DNA from: Anaerolineales bacterium | Lineage (GTDB): Bacteria > Chloroflexota > Anaerolineae > Anaerolineales > Villigracilaceae | NCBI GenBank assembly: GCA_015075725.1 | Contig: JABTTV010000001.1 | Location: 1,798,001 to 1,862,000 of the forward strand | Direction of reading: 5' to 3' | Length of the DNA: 64,000 nt | Part shown: piece after piece, positions 32,678 to 41,429 of the stretch | Position numbering within the stretch: position 1 is the first letter of the stretch | How the letters are laid out: every line of letters starts with the position of its first letter | Translations under genes and position numbers: made by a program | The notes under the pieces: model-generated | Databases searched by the model: none | What the model saw: only the letters and a program-made list of their open reading frames with translations | What the model was told of the DNA's origin: nothing

Positions 32678-33910
32678 TTATGCCCAATTCTCCAATGTCG
32701 CTTTGACCTTCGCCAAAAACCAATCTGCAGATGCGCCGTCGAGAATGCGGTGATCGAAGACGAAAGACAGATAGACCATCGGGCGAATCGCGATTGCTTC
32801 GTCTATAACAATAACACGTTTCTGCATCGCGCCGACTCCGAGGATCCCCGCCTGAGGCTGGTTGATGACAGGGAAGGCGAAGAGCGATCCGCTCACGCCG
32901 TGATTGGTCAACGTGAACTTGCCGCCTTTGACCTCATCCGGTTGGAGTTTCTTGTTTCGTGAGCGTGTAGCCAGATCATTTACTGACCGAGCCATCGCCA
33001 GCAAAGATAAATTGTCGGCATTCTTGATGACAGGCACGATCAAGCCTTCCTCGCCAAGGGATACCGCCATACCCAAATTGATATTTTTATGAAGAAGCAA
33101 ACCTTCATCCGTCCATGATGAGTTGGTTTGCGGGTACGCTTTCAGTCCCGCCACGATCGCCATCATGAAATACGCCGTGAAGGTGAGATTAACTCCATCA
33201 CGTTCAAAAGCCGCCTTGTTTGCGGCGCGATGCTTGGCAATCCTGCTCATATCCGCTTCCATCACGGTCAACACATGCGGAGAGGTGTGCTTGGACTCGA
33301 CCATGTGCGCCGCGATCTGCCTGCGGATGGTGGAGTGTTTGATGAGAGTCCCAGGTTGCATGTTGGCAGGTTGGAGGTTCGCCGCTTGTGGAACTCGACC
33401 TTCAACCTTCGACTTGTGACCTTCAACATAAGCCAGCACATCATTCTTCGTGATCCGCCCGTTCAGCCCCGTGCCGCTGAGCTGGGACAAGTCCACGCCA
33501 TGCTCGGCGGCGATCTTTGCAACGACGGGGGAGATGAAACCGAGATCTCGGTTGGTGGCTGTTGGTTGGTAGTTGATGGCTTGAGATTGTGCTTGAACAA
33601 CAGGTGTTGCAGTAGCCTTTTGCGCTGATGCATTGCTACCAACCGCCAACTGTCCACTGTCAACCGATTCCCCGGGCTGACCGATGATCGCAAGCAATTC
33701 CCCCACCTTCGCGGCAATCCCTTCTTGTGTGATGATTTTCAAAATTGTTCCTGTTGCAGGGGCGGGAATTTCCGTATCCACCTTGTCAGTATTCACTTCG
33801 AGCAGCGGCTCCAACTCCTTGATCGAGTCACCTTCCTGCTTGAGCCATTTTGTGACGGTCACTTCATCCACGCCTTCGCCGAGTCTTGGGACAAATACTT
33901 TGGTTGCCAT
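32678..33910 (-). CDS. Dihydrolipoamide acyltransferase (E2) of a 2-oxoacid dehydrogenase
   Basis: 410 residues. An N-terminal lipoyl domain carries the modified Lys43 in EVNTDKVDTE. A repeat-free Ala/Gln-rich linker leads to the peripheral subunit-binding domain (FISPVVAKIAAEHGVDLSQL to GRITKNDVLAYV, about 128-165). The catalytic domain ends with VFDHRILDGASADWF, which provides the HxxxD active site. It moves an acyl group from E1 to CoA. Together with the fused E1 at 34487-36898 and E3 at 29636 it makes a complete complex, of branched-chain or pyruvate type. Confidence 0.92.
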   Translation of the reverse strand: MATKVFVPRLGEGVDEVTVTKWLKQEGDSIKELEPLLEVNTDKVDTEIPAPATGTILKIITQEGIAAKVGELLAIIGQPGESVDSGQLAVGSNASAQKATATPVVQAQSQAINYQPTATNRDLGFISPVVAKIAAEHGVDLSQLSGTGLNGRITKNDVLAYVEGHKSKVEGRVPQAANLQPANMQPGTLIKHSTIRRQIAAHMVESKHTSPHVLTVMEADMSRIAKHRAANKAAFERDGVNLTFTAYFMMAIVAGLKAYPQTNSSWTDEGLLLHKNINLGMAVSLGEEGLIVPVIKNADNLSLLAMARSVNDLATRSRNKKLQPDEVKGGKFTLTNHGVSGSLFAFPVINQPQAGILGVGAMQKRVIVIDEAIAIRPMVYLSFVFDHRILDGASADWFLAKVKATLENWA

Positions 33911-33918
33911 AATATCTC

Positions 33919-33967
33919 CAGTTATCAGTGATCAGTTGACAGTGATCAGTAAACAGTGATCAGTAAA
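33919..33967. repeat. Heptad array CAGTnnn x7, left of four-helix-bundle gene B
   Basis: Seven consecutive units: CAGTTAT, CAGTGAT, CAGTTGA, CAGTGAT, CAGTAAA, CAGTGAT, CAGTAAA. The array runs in the opposite sense to the one at 34430-34492, and it encodes the last two residues and stop of the four-helix-bundle gene. Confidence 0.9.
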
Positions 33968-34418
33968 CATTAAGTCGGTCTTCATCGGATAAGACGATGT
34001 ATTCTGCCACTTCTTCCCGGAGTGCACGAGGTGGTTCGCCGCAGAACATATCGGCTTTATCAATCATGCCGCCTAACATACGTCCGATTTCGAGACATTT
34101 GTCCAGAAGTTGAACGCTGGTTTTTTTGTCAATGTGCTCACAATCTAGTGCAGTTTCGATCCAGTGTTGAGTTTCCATTTGCTCGCCATCCGAATCAGTG
34201 AGTTTGCTGATAAAGTGTTTTTCATATCTGCGCTTTGCCCAGGCTTCAGCGAGGTTCGCGCCAATCGAGCGGGAAGAACGTCGGATTTGATCTGTCAGGG
34301 AAAATGTCTCGTCCCTCGGAAATTTCTTCGAAAGATTAAAGATTTCCTGCTGTAGTTGGCGGCTCTTCTTATAAACGATCAAATCCCTAAAACTCTGCGC
34401 GTGTTGCAATCCGCTCAT
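33960..34418 (-). CDS. Four-helix bundle protein (S23/Avd-like), copy B
   Basis: 152 residues. SFRDLIVYKKSRQLQQEIF, LTDQIRRSSRSIGANLAEAW and the following helices (ETQHWIETALDCEHIDKKTS) are the family pattern, with the conserved R-S-x-N-x-AE core. It is only distantly similar to copy A at 20677-21153. It sits between the E1 and E2 genes of the 2-oxoacid dehydrogenase in the same direction and is enclosed by 7-nt repeat arrays in inverted orientation, so it looks inserted as a unit. There is no reverse transcriptase nearby. Confidence 0.85.
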   Translation of the reverse strand: MSGLQHAQSFRDLIVYKKSRQLQQEIFNLSKKFPRDETFSLTDQIRRSSRSIGANLAEAWAKRRYEKHFISKLTDSDGEQMETQHWIETALDCEHIDKKTSVQLLDKCLEIGRMLGGMIDKADMFCGEPPRALREEVAEYIVLSDEDRLNVY

Positions 34419-34429
34419 GTTTGCTCTCC

Positions 34430-34492
34430 TTTACTGATCACTGATCACTGATGACTGTCCACTGATCACTCATGACTGTCCACTATTCACTG
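34430..34492. repeat. Heptad array nnnACTG x9, right of four-helix-bundle gene B
   Basis: Nine consecutive 7-bp units from TTTACTG to TTCACTG, mostly ATCACTG, ATGACTG and TCCACTG. TTTACTGATCACT at 34430-34442 is the exact reverse complement of 33955-33967 on the other side of the gene. The last unit holds the stop codon of the E1 gene. Confidence 0.9.
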
Positions 34493-36898
34493 AAACGAAG
34501 GATACTTCTCTGGATCAACCTCATGCATCATTTCATAAACAGCATCGAACACCGTCTCCGCATTCGGCTTTGACCAATAATCGCCATCACTCCCATACGC
34601 AGGGCGATGGGCTTTAGCAGATAAAGTACGGGCAGGCGAATCCAAATGGAAATACCCGCCCTGCTTCTCGATGACTTCCTGCATCATGAACGCTGATGTG
34701 CCGCCTGGGACATCCTCATCCACGAACAAAATGCGGTTCGTCTTATTAAGCGACTCGACAATCTTTCCGTGAATATCAAATGGCATCAGCGATTGAACGT
34801 CGATCACTTCCACATCAATGCCGACCTTGCTCAGTTTATCCGCGGCATCCATTACCACGCGGCAACACGCGCCGTAGGTGACGATGGTCACGTCCCTGCC
34901 ATCGCGGATGATCTCAGGCACACCGAGCAGCAGGGTGATTTCGCCGATATTATCGGGCAGGCGTTCCTTCACACGATAGCCATTCAACACTTCAATGACA
35001 ATCGCAGGCTCATCAGATTTCAAGAGCGTGTTGTAAAAACCAGCGGCGCGGGTCATATCGCGTGGAACCAGAACATACATACCACGCACGAGATTCAAAA
35101 TTCCAGAGATCAACGAACCCGCGTGCCACACGCCTTCCAGTCTGTGCCCGCGCGTGCGGACGATCACAGGCGCTTTCTGTCCGCCCGCTGAACGCCAACG
35201 CAATGTCGCCAGATCGTCGCTCATGACTTGCAAGGCATACAAGACATAATCGAGATATTGAATCTCCGCGATCGGCCGCAGACCGCGCATGGCCATGCCA
35301 ATTGCCTGCCCCATGATCGTCGCCTCGCGGATGCCTGTATCCGTCACGCGAAACTCGCCATATTTTTCCTGCATCCCTTTGAAGCCCTGGTTAACATCGC
35401 CGAGTTTTCCAACATCTTCACCGAACGCGATCAAGCGCGGCTCACGCGCCAGTGCGGCATCGAAGGCGGCATTGACCACCTCAAAGCCAAACATTGTCGG
35501 CGACGAATCCGAATACACGGGCTTCACTTCATCCACGCGCATTGCCGTGCCCGAATACAAATTCGAACCATATCGTTCAAGGTTCAACGCGTCGTTCTCG
35601 TGCCTCCACTGGATGAGGACCTGCTTGGTGGGATTCGATTCATCCCGGAGGATTCGCAACGCTTCATGCGCGATCGTGTGGATGTCGCGCCTCGTATACG
35701 AAGGGAGGTTTGCCAGCCGATCCCTGAGCATTCTCAACTCTGACGCATGATCCGACGACCCGGCGATCTCCTCGAGCATATCCATCACCTGGTTGCGCTC
35801 ATCGCTGATGGGTGAGAGATAAGCATCCCATGCGGCTTTGCGGAATCCTTCTACAGCCTCGTAGTCTGCCTTTTCCGCTGAATCAAGCTCGGGCGCGGAA
35901 ATGAGGCGCTGGGTTATCATCCACTCGCGCATCTTTTTGAGTCCGTCGAATTCCTCTTCCCACTTCAATCGCTCCGGTGATTTATATCGTTCATGTGAAC
36001 CGCTCGTGCTGTGACCCTGCGGCTGGGTCACGTCAATGACATGGACAAGCGCGGGGATGTGATGCTCGCGCGCGATCTCGGCGGCGGTTTGATAAGTTTC
36101 CAGCAGGGCTGGATAATCCCATGCGCGGACGGTGTAAAGGTCGAAGCCGTGCATACAATCTTCATCGGGGCAGGGGTCGCGTTGAAACCCGCTCATGATG
36201 GCGCCGATGTTTTCCTTGACCATCTGGAATTGATTGGGCACCGAGATGCCGTAGCCGTCGTCGTAAATGGTGATGACAGCGGGCGCTTTGAGCACGCCAA
36301 TGGCGTTGACCGATTCCCAGAATAATCCTTCCGCTGTGGACGCGTTGCCGATGGTGGCGAAGGTCACTTCGCTGCCGTTGTTTGAAAATTCCTTTTCGCC
36401 TTGCAGCTCTTTGAGTTTGCGGTACACCACCGATGCGTAGGCAAGACCCACCGCCCTTGGCATTTGCGCTCCCGTCGGCGAAACATCGGACGTGGTGTTG
36501 TACATCTGCGTTTGCGGACGCCACGAGCCATTTGGATATAAAAGCCGCGTGGCAAAGTGCGCGTTCATTTGCCGTCCGCCGCTGTGCGGATCATAGGTGA
36601 TATCGGCATGCGCATACAACTGCGCAAAAAATTCCTGGATGCTCATCACGCCAAGCATGAACATCCAGGTCTGGTCACGATAATATCCCGAGCGCCAGTC
36701 GCCTTTTTGAAAGGCGCGGGCGATGGCGAGTTGGGCGATCTCTTTTCCATCGCCAAATATGCCGAACTTTGCCTTGCCGCTCAATACTTCTCTTCTACCG
36801 ATAAGCGAAGCCTGCCTGCTTTGATAAGCCAGGCGGTAATCCTTGATGATCTCTTCTTTTTCGAGGGGAAGCACTACAGATGCCTTTTTCCTTGGCAT
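34487..36898 (-). CDS. 2-oxoacid dehydrogenase E1, fused alpha and beta subunits
   Basis: 803 residues. The N-terminal alpha part (to about 400) has GIFGDGKEIAQLAIARAF, SGGRQMNAHFA, the thiamine-diphosphate motif region TFATIGNASTAEGLFWESVN with IYDDGYGIS, and a phosphorylation-loop-like QPQGHSTSGSHERYKS. The beta part has IAFGEDVGKLGDVNQGFKG, FRVTDTGIREATIMGQAIGM, QYLDYVLYALQ and VDEDVPGGTSAF. A single-chain E1 of this order decarboxylates branched-chain 2-oxoacids or pyruvate and passes the acyl group to E2. The last codons lie in a heptad array that separates it from a four-helix-bundle gene and E2. Confidence 0.92.
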   Translation of the reverse strand: MPRKKASVVLPLEKEEIIKDYRLAYQSRQASLIGRREVLSGKAKFGIFGDGKEIAQLAIARAFQKGDWRSGYYRDQTWMFMLGVMSIQEFFAQLYAHADITYDPHSGGRQMNAHFATRLLYPNGSWRPQTQMYNTTSDVSPTGAQMPRAVGLAYASVVYRKLKELQGEKEFSNNGSEVTFATIGNASTAEGLFWESVNAIGVLKAPAVITIYDDGYGISVPNQFQMVKENIGAIMSGFQRDPCPDEDCMHGFDLYTVRAWDYPALLETYQTAAEIAREHHIPALVHVIDVTQPQGHSTSGSHERYKSPERLKWEEEFDGLKKMREWMITQRLISAPELDSAEKADYEAVEGFRKAAWDAYLSPISDERNQVMDMLEEIAGSSDHASELRMLRDRLANLPSYTRRDIHTIAHEALRILRDESNPTKQVLIQWRHENDALNLERYGSNLYSGTAMRVDEVKPVYSDSSPTMFGFEVVNAAFDAALAREPRLIAFGEDVGKLGDVNQGFKGMQEKYGEFRVTDTGIREATIMGQAIGMAMRGLRPIAEIQYLDYVLYALQVMSDDLATLRWRSAGGQKAPVIVRTRGHRLEGVWHAGSLISGILNLVRGMYVLVPRDMTRAAGFYNTLLKSDEPAIVIEVLNGYRVKERLPDNIGEITLLLGVPEIIRDGRDVTIVTYGACCRVVMDAADKLSKVGIDVEVIDVQSLMPFDIHGKIVESLNKTNRILFVDEDVPGGTSAFMMQEVIEKQGGYFHLDSPARTLSAKAHRPAYGSDGDYWSKPNAETVFDAVYEMMHEVDPEKYPSFQ

Positions 36899-36930
36899 GC
36901 ACTCTCTCCTGGGCAGGTAATGAAAGGGAT

Positions 36931-36945
36931 TATAACGGATATACT
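36931..36945 (+). promoter_or_regulatory. -10 region directly before the aminotransferase start
   Basis: TATAAC (36931-36936) and TATACT (36940-36945) end 9 and 0 bp before the ATG at 36946. With the first as -10 box the transcript would start at the ATG, giving a leaderless mRNA. No -35 box or Shine-Dalgarno sequence is visible in the 47-bp divergent gap to the E1 gene. Confidence 0.45.
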
Positions 36946-38088
36946 ATGACCATGTCATCCACCCTGCAGACCGCACAAATTAACCTCCCGAAAGATTTCA
37001 TCGATCTCGGACGGGGCGATCCGGGGTTGAACTTATTGCCGCTCGACCTGTTAAGAGACGCTGCCGCGCATCGGCTGAATCAAAGCGACAACGAGTTCCT
37101 GCAATACGGCGCGGAGCAGGGCGATGGGTATTTCCGCGAGGCGCTGGCGAAGTTTTTATCCATCCGTTATGGATTTTCCGTTTCGCGCGATGACCTTTTT
37201 GTCACCTCGGGCATTTCAGCGGGGTTGGATCTGCTTTGCACGCTCTTCACCAAACCAGGCGATACGATTCTGGTGGAGGAGCCTTCGTATTTCCTGGCAT
37301 TGAAGATCTTCGCGGATCACGGCTTGCGCGTCGCTTCGATCCGGACCGATGAGTCCGGTCTCGTTATGGACGATTTGATCCGCGCTTTGAACGAATCACA
37401 TCCAAAGTTTTTGTACATCATCCCAACCTTCCAAAACCCAAGTGGACATACTCTCTCACAGGAACGGCGCGAGGAACTGGTTGAACTTTCGAAGAAATAC
37501 GATTTTATTATTCTTGCTGATGAAGTCTATCAATTCTTGAGCTATACCCAAATCCCGCCGACATCCTTCGGCACATACATCGGCTCGGGAAATGTTGTTT
37601 CGCTCGGCTCATTCTCTAAGATTCTCGCCCCCGGCTTGCGGCTGGGATGGCTGCAAACCCATCCCTCCATCATCAGTAGACTCGCTTCCTGCGGACTTCT
37701 CGACAGCGGAGGAGGGATGAATCCCTTCACATCTGCCGTCGTTCGCAGTCTCATCGAAAAAGGGGATTTGGATAAAAACATCGCGCATCTGGTTGATACG
37801 TACAGCAAGCGGATGCAGTCGGCAGAAAGATCATTGAGGACCCATCTCCGCGCAGCTGAATTCTCCACCCCGAATGGCGGATATTTTTTCTGGGTGCGCC
37901 TGCCTGGAGTAAATGCCGGTGAATTAAGGGAGAAAGCCCGGGAGTATCGGATCGGCTTGCGGCAGGGGTTGCTTTTCTCCAGCCAGAATGGATTGAGCGA
38001 TTTTTTCCGCTTGAGCATTTCCTTTTACGATGTGAACGAAATCGAGCAAGGGATAATAAGATTGAAGAAGTGTATTGACGAAAAATAA
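36946..38088 (+). CDS. PLP-dependent aminotransferase, class I/II
   Basis: About 380 residues of fold-type I. VTSGISAGLDLLCTLF, EEPSYFLALKIF, IPTFQNPSGHTLSQERREEL, ILADEVYQFLSY and SLGSFSKILAPGLRLGWLQT with the PLP-binding Lys follow the order of the LysN/2-aminoadipate and aromatic aminotransferase branch. No N-terminal GntR domain is present. Divergence from the branched-chain-type E1 suggests a role in amino-acid breakdown feeding 2-oxoacids to that complex, which is inference. ATG 36946 or 36952. Confidence 0.88.
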   Translation: MTMSSTLQTAQINLPKDFIDLGRGDPGLNLLPLDLLRDAAAHRLNQSDNEFLQYGAEQGDGYFREALAKFLSIRYGFSVSRDDLFVTSGISAGLDLLCTLFTKPGDTILVEEPSYFLALKIFADHGLRVASIRTDESGLVMDDLIRALNESHPKFLYIIPTFQNPSGHTLSQERREELVELSKKYDFIILADEVYQFLSYTQIPPTSFGTYIGSGNVVSLGSFSKILAPGLRLGWLQTHPSIISRLASCGLLDSGGGMNPFTSAVVRSLIEKGDLDKNIAHLVDTYSKRMQSAERSLRTHLRAAEFSTPNGGYFFWVRLPGVNAGELREKAREYRIGLRQGLLFSSQNGLSDFFRLSISFYDVNEIEQGIIRLKKCIDEK

Positions 38089-38090
38089 AA

Positions 38091-38110
38091 GGCGGACATC
38101 TCTGTCCGCC
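38091..38110. terminator. Bidirectional terminator
   Basis: GGCGGACA, a 4-bp loop and TGTCCGCC lie between convergent genes, with A-rich sequence on the left (AAAATAAAA) and ATAAAT on the right. Confidence 0.7.
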
Positions 38111-38115
38111 ATAAA

Positions 38116-38136
38116 TCACTATTCACTATTTACTAT
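38116..38136. repeat. Short heptad array
   Basis: TCACTAT, TCACTAT, TTACTAT (then CACTAAA) lie between the terminator and the 3' end of the Fe-S gene. Single orientation, no enclosed gene; the unit matches those at 21170 and 22163. Confidence 0.7.
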
Positions 38137-38143
38137 CACTAAA

Positions 38144-40129
38144 CTACTTCATCCTTTCCGCCACGATCTCCGCCACATCCTTCACCTGAATTTCGCTTGA
38201 TTCCCCCTTTGCCGCATCGGTCATCATCGTCAGACAGAAGGGACATCCCACTGCAACGGTGTTTGCTCCTGTTGCCTTTGCCTCTGCAAATCTCGCCTCG
38301 TTCACGCGCGCGGAACCTGCTTCCTCTTCCTTCCACATTTGCGCGCCGCCCGCGCCGCAGCAGAAGGACTTGGCTCCGTTGCGCGGCATTTCAATGGTCA
38401 GAGCGCCTGCCGAATTCAGCGCATCGCGCGGAGAGTCCACTTCCTTGTTATGCCGTCCCAAATAACACGGGTCATGGAAGGTCACTGAATACTGTTGACT
38501 GCTCACTTCCAAACTGATCTTCCCTGCTCCTACCAACTCATTAATTAATTGAGTGTGGTGAATGACCTGATAATTCCCGCCAAAAGCCGGGTATTCATTC
38601 CTGATCGTATGCAAACAATGCGGGCAGGTCGTCACGATTCTTTTTGGGGCGACCTCGTTCAAAATTTCCACGTTTTGTGAAGCCAGCCCAAAGAAAATAT
38701 CCTCGCGTCCGGCACGGCGAGCCGAGTCGCCGGTGCAGGCTTCGTTCTTGCCAAGCACGGCGTAGTTCACTCCAGCGGTGTTCAGAATTTTTGCGAAAGC
38801 TTGCGCGGTCTTTTGCGCGCGCGAATCTGTCGCAGGCGCACAGCCAACCCACCATAAAATCTCAGGCTCGGCGTTTTGTTCGATGGTTGGCACATTCAAA
38901 CCTTCCGCCCATTTCATTCGGTCGGCTTGTGAAACGTTCCATGGATTTTGATTCCGCTCCATGCCTTTGAGTGCCGTCTCCAGCTGTTTCGGGAATGCGC
39001 TTTCCATCATGGAAAGATTTCTGCGGATGTCGAGAATATCGCGCATCGGTTCGTTGCCGACGGGGCAGATGTCCACGCACGCGCCGCAACTTGTACACGC
39101 CCAAACCGCCTCTTCCGAGATGAGTTCGGTCATCGCCACATCGGTCGTCCCGCCGCCATTGAAGTGATACCGTTTGTTGATCTCCAACGCGGCAGGCGAC
39201 AATAATTTCCCAGTGTTATATGCCGGGCAAACTTCCTGACAGCGGAAGCACATGATGCAGGCATAGCTGTCCATGATCTGTTCCCAGCCAAGGTCTTTCA
39301 TCTTCGCGGCGCCGAACTGTTCGATGCTTTGGTCGTCGAGATTGATGTAACTTAATTCGCCAATGGATTTTCGTTCGGGCTTGATCGCAAAATTGATCGG
39401 CGCAAAGAACAAGTGAATGTGTTTTGAATATGGGAAGTAGGGAAGAAACGCGACCACCGCACCGATGGATAACCAAAATGCGATATGTTCTCCCGCGACC
39501 AAAACCCCCGGCTCGACCCCCGCCCAAAGCTGGGATACCGCCGAGATGCTTGGCTGCCAGCTGTCCGTGTGGCCTGCCAACGCCAGGTTGAACGACTCTC
39601 CCAGAAAACGCATCGAGTTATGAAGGAATATGAATGTGGCGACGATCGCGGAATCGCGCATGATCCCGAATCGAGCCTTCGGGTGAAGCAAAGTCGTCTC
39701 GCGGGTGGACAGAGTCTCAGGTCGAAGGACGAAGCGGCGGATGACCATCGCCACGATGCCGAGGACGATGGCGACATTGGCAATATCCGCAATGAGGCGG
39801 TACACATCCCCGAATGCACCGGTGTTATCGAGCAGGCGCCAGCCGGTGTAGGCATAGATCAAATCCGCGAGGTTGATGAGAAGGAAGGAGAGGAATCCCC
39901 AGCCGATGAGCGCGTGAAGGATGGAGGTCCACAAGCGGAAACGAAAAACGGGTTGGAAAAATCCCACTTTGAGGATGAGTTCTCCAACCCGCTTCCAGAT
40001 CAACGACCAGTCCGCCTTTCCCTTACCGCTGGCGATGTGACCGGCGATGCGCATCACGCCTTTGTAGGTGAAATATAGCGAGACGAGCGTTGCGATTACA
40101 AAGAGGATTTTTTCTGCAAGCGTGAGCAT
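38144..40129 (-). CDS. Membrane Fe-S oxidoreductase, EtfD/HdrD-like
   Basis: 661 residues. The N-terminal third is a NarI/cytochrome b-like part with about five helices and His residues suited to heme b. Two 4Fe-4S motifs follow (CIMCFRCQEVCP and CTSCGACVDICP), then two CCG domains (WWVGCAPATDSR, TTCPHC to FCCGAGGAQMW and FCLTMM) as in HdrD/GlpC. This fusion is the layout of EtfD-type proteins that pass electrons from ETF or flavoproteins to menaquinone. No etfAB genes are in the window, so the donor is inferred. Confidence 0.85.
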   Translation of the reverse strand: MLTLAEKILFVIATLVSLYFTYKGVMRIAGHIASGKGKADWSLIWKRVGELILKVGFFQPVFRFRLWTSILHALIGWGFLSFLLINLADLIYAYTGWRLLDNTGAFGDVYRLIADIANVAIVLGIVAMVIRRFVLRPETLSTRETTLLHPKARFGIMRDSAIVATFIFLHNSMRFLGESFNLALAGHTDSWQPSISAVSQLWAGVEPGVLVAGEHIAFWLSIGAVVAFLPYFPYSKHIHLFFAPINFAIKPERKSIGELSYINLDDQSIEQFGAAKMKDLGWEQIMDSYACIMCFRCQEVCPAYNTGKLLSPAALEINKRYHFNGGGTTDVAMTELISEEAVWACTSCGACVDICPVGNEPMRDILDIRRNLSMMESAFPKQLETALKGMERNQNPWNVSQADRMKWAEGLNVPTIEQNAEPEILWWVGCAPATDSRAQKTAQAFAKILNTAGVNYAVLGKNEACTGDSARRAGREDIFFGLASQNVEILNEVAPKRIVTTCPHCLHTIRNEYPAFGGNYQVIHHTQLINELVGAGKISLEVSSQQYSVTFHDPCYLGRHNKEVDSPRDALNSAGALTIEMPRNGAKSFCCGAGGAQMWKEEEAGSARVNEARFAEAKATGANTVAVGCPFCLTMMTDAAKGESSEIQVKDVAEIVAERMK

Positions 40130-40147
40130 GGAACCTCCAGGAAAACG

Positions 40148-40234
40148 ATGTCATTGCGAGCGCGAAGCGCGAAGCAATCTTCTGAGAATGTGGAGATTGC
40201 TTCATCGGGATGATCACCCTCCTCGCAATGACAT
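40148..40234. repeat. 87-bp element with 13-bp perfect inverted ends
   Basis: ATGTCATTGCGAG at 40148-40160 and CTCGCAATGACAT at 40222-40234 are exact complements. The interior has the AAGCAATC and GGAGATTGCTT segments shared with the elements at 17505 and 51083. It is non-coding and too small to be autonomous; it lies between the Fe-S gene start and the LysR gene end. Confidence 0.85.
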
Positions 40235-40275
40235 TTATTTGTTAAGTTTAACACAAGTTGGATTTACGCCGCAGG

Positions 40276-41211
40276 TTAAAACCTTGTCAGGCTGTTCCAG
40301 ATCTCCGTATTCAAATGATCATGATGAGTCTGTGTAAATTCCCAAAACAGGGAGTGGGCACGCGTGAAGGGGTGATGGATGTGACGCGCGATGTAGACCG
40401 TCCGCTTGAGGTCGAGTTCACGCACTTCCACTTTTTTAACCCGACCAAAGGCGAGTCCGCGCGCCGCGACCATTTCAGAAACGAAGGCAATCCCTACACC
40501 GCGTTCGACCGCCATTTCGATGGCTTCGGGGTTGCCCAACTCCATGACAACATTGAGCATGTCGGGTGTGATGCCGAATTTTTTCATCTCGCCCATGACC
40601 GTCTCACATGTACCGGAAAATTCCTCGCGCATGATGATCTTCTGGCCCACAAGGTCGTCTGGGGTGGCTTGGCCGTAGGAAGCCCAGGGATGGTTCGCAG
40701 GAACGATCAGAAAGATTCGGTCGTCGAACAAAGGCTGGCATTCGATATCCCGGTGTTCGAGCATTTTGCTTGACACTCCCATGGGTATGTTCTGATCGCG
40801 GATGCGCTCGAACACATTATCGCGCGACATCACTTTGACGCGTGGATGAATGGCTGGATATTCCTCCTGGAACATGGAAAGCAGCACCGGCAGCAGGTAC
40901 TTTCCCGCCGAGGTCGAACAGCCGATGAGCAACTCGCCGCCTACTTCATGGTTGATGTTGTGCAGGCTGTCTTCCATGATTCGCGCTGAACGCAGCATCT
41001 CGCGCGCCATCGGCAGGAGGGCTTCGCCCGCCTCGCTTAACGCGATGGAACGTCCGCGCCGCAGGAACAGTTCCACGTTGTAGGCATGTTCCATCGCTTG
41101 AATATGCTGGCTGACCGCGGATTGCGACATGTGCAGGCGCCTCGCGGCTTTTGAGAAGTTCTTTTCCTCCGCTGCTGCAAGGAACACACGCAGGGATGAG
41201 AGTTCGATCAT
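40276..41211 (-). CDS. LysR family transcriptional regulator
   Basis: About 311 residues. MIELSSLRVFLAAAEEKNFS to AARRLHMSQSAVSQHIQAME is the N-terminal helix-turn-helix, followed by an inducer-binding domain (GELLIGCSTSAGKYLLPVLL, DDRIFLIVPANHPW, VERGVGIAFVSEMVAA) like that of CysB/CbbR-type activators. Its targets are unknown; the rhodanese genes behind it and the Fe-S gene ahead are both candidates. ATG at 41211 with a purine-rich GGAGAAAAAA before it is preferred to the longer start at 41265. Confidence 0.88.
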   Translation of the reverse strand: MIELSSLRVFLAAAEEKNFSKAARRLHMSQSAVSQHIQAMEHAYNVELFLRRGRSIALSEAGEALLPMAREMLRSARIMEDSLHNINHEVGGELLIGCSTSAGKYLLPVLLSMFQEEYPAIHPRVKVMSRDNVFERIRDQNIPMGVSSKMLEHRDIECQPLFDDRIFLIVPANHPWASYGQATPDDLVGQKIIMREEFSGTCETVMGEMKKFGITPDMLNVVMELGNPEAIEMAVERGVGIAFVSEMVAARGLAFGRVKKVEVRELDLKRTVYIARHIHHPFTRAHSLFWEFTQTHHDHLNTEIWNSLTRF

Positions 41212-41337
41212 TTTTTTCTCCGTCTCTTCCGATAAGTAGCGGTGATGAGTTTGCTTGTTAATCATAAGTTCCTCTCAACTTCCCGGCTAGTGCCTATTGT
41301 CAATGACTCCGGGCGCCTGAATGGGTGGTTTGCCCCA

Positions 41338-41379
41338 AAAATACTGCCCGCGGCGGTTTCTCCTCGCGGGCAGTATTTT
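41338..41379 (-). terminator. Strong terminator of the rhodanese/cytochrome cluster
   Basis: Perfect 15-bp arms AAAATACTGCCCGCG and CGCGGGCAGTATTTT with a 12-bp loop, followed on the minus strand by TTTTTGGGG. It lies 3' of the first tetra-rhodanese gene and marks the end of that transcription unit. Confidence 0.8.
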
Positions 41380-41429
41380 CGTTATCGTCAGCTGCGGTTG
41401 ATTAAGCCGGAACCGACACCATTAGTAGG

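Noticed and set aside
20677..34418. Diversity-generating retroelement, because of the Avd-like four-helix-bundle proteins
   Set aside because: No reverse transcriptase gene, template repeat or variable C-type-lectin gene was found in the window.
33919..34492. CRISPR array
   Set aside because: The repeated units are 7 bp without spacers, the two sides are in opposite orientation and no cas gene is near.
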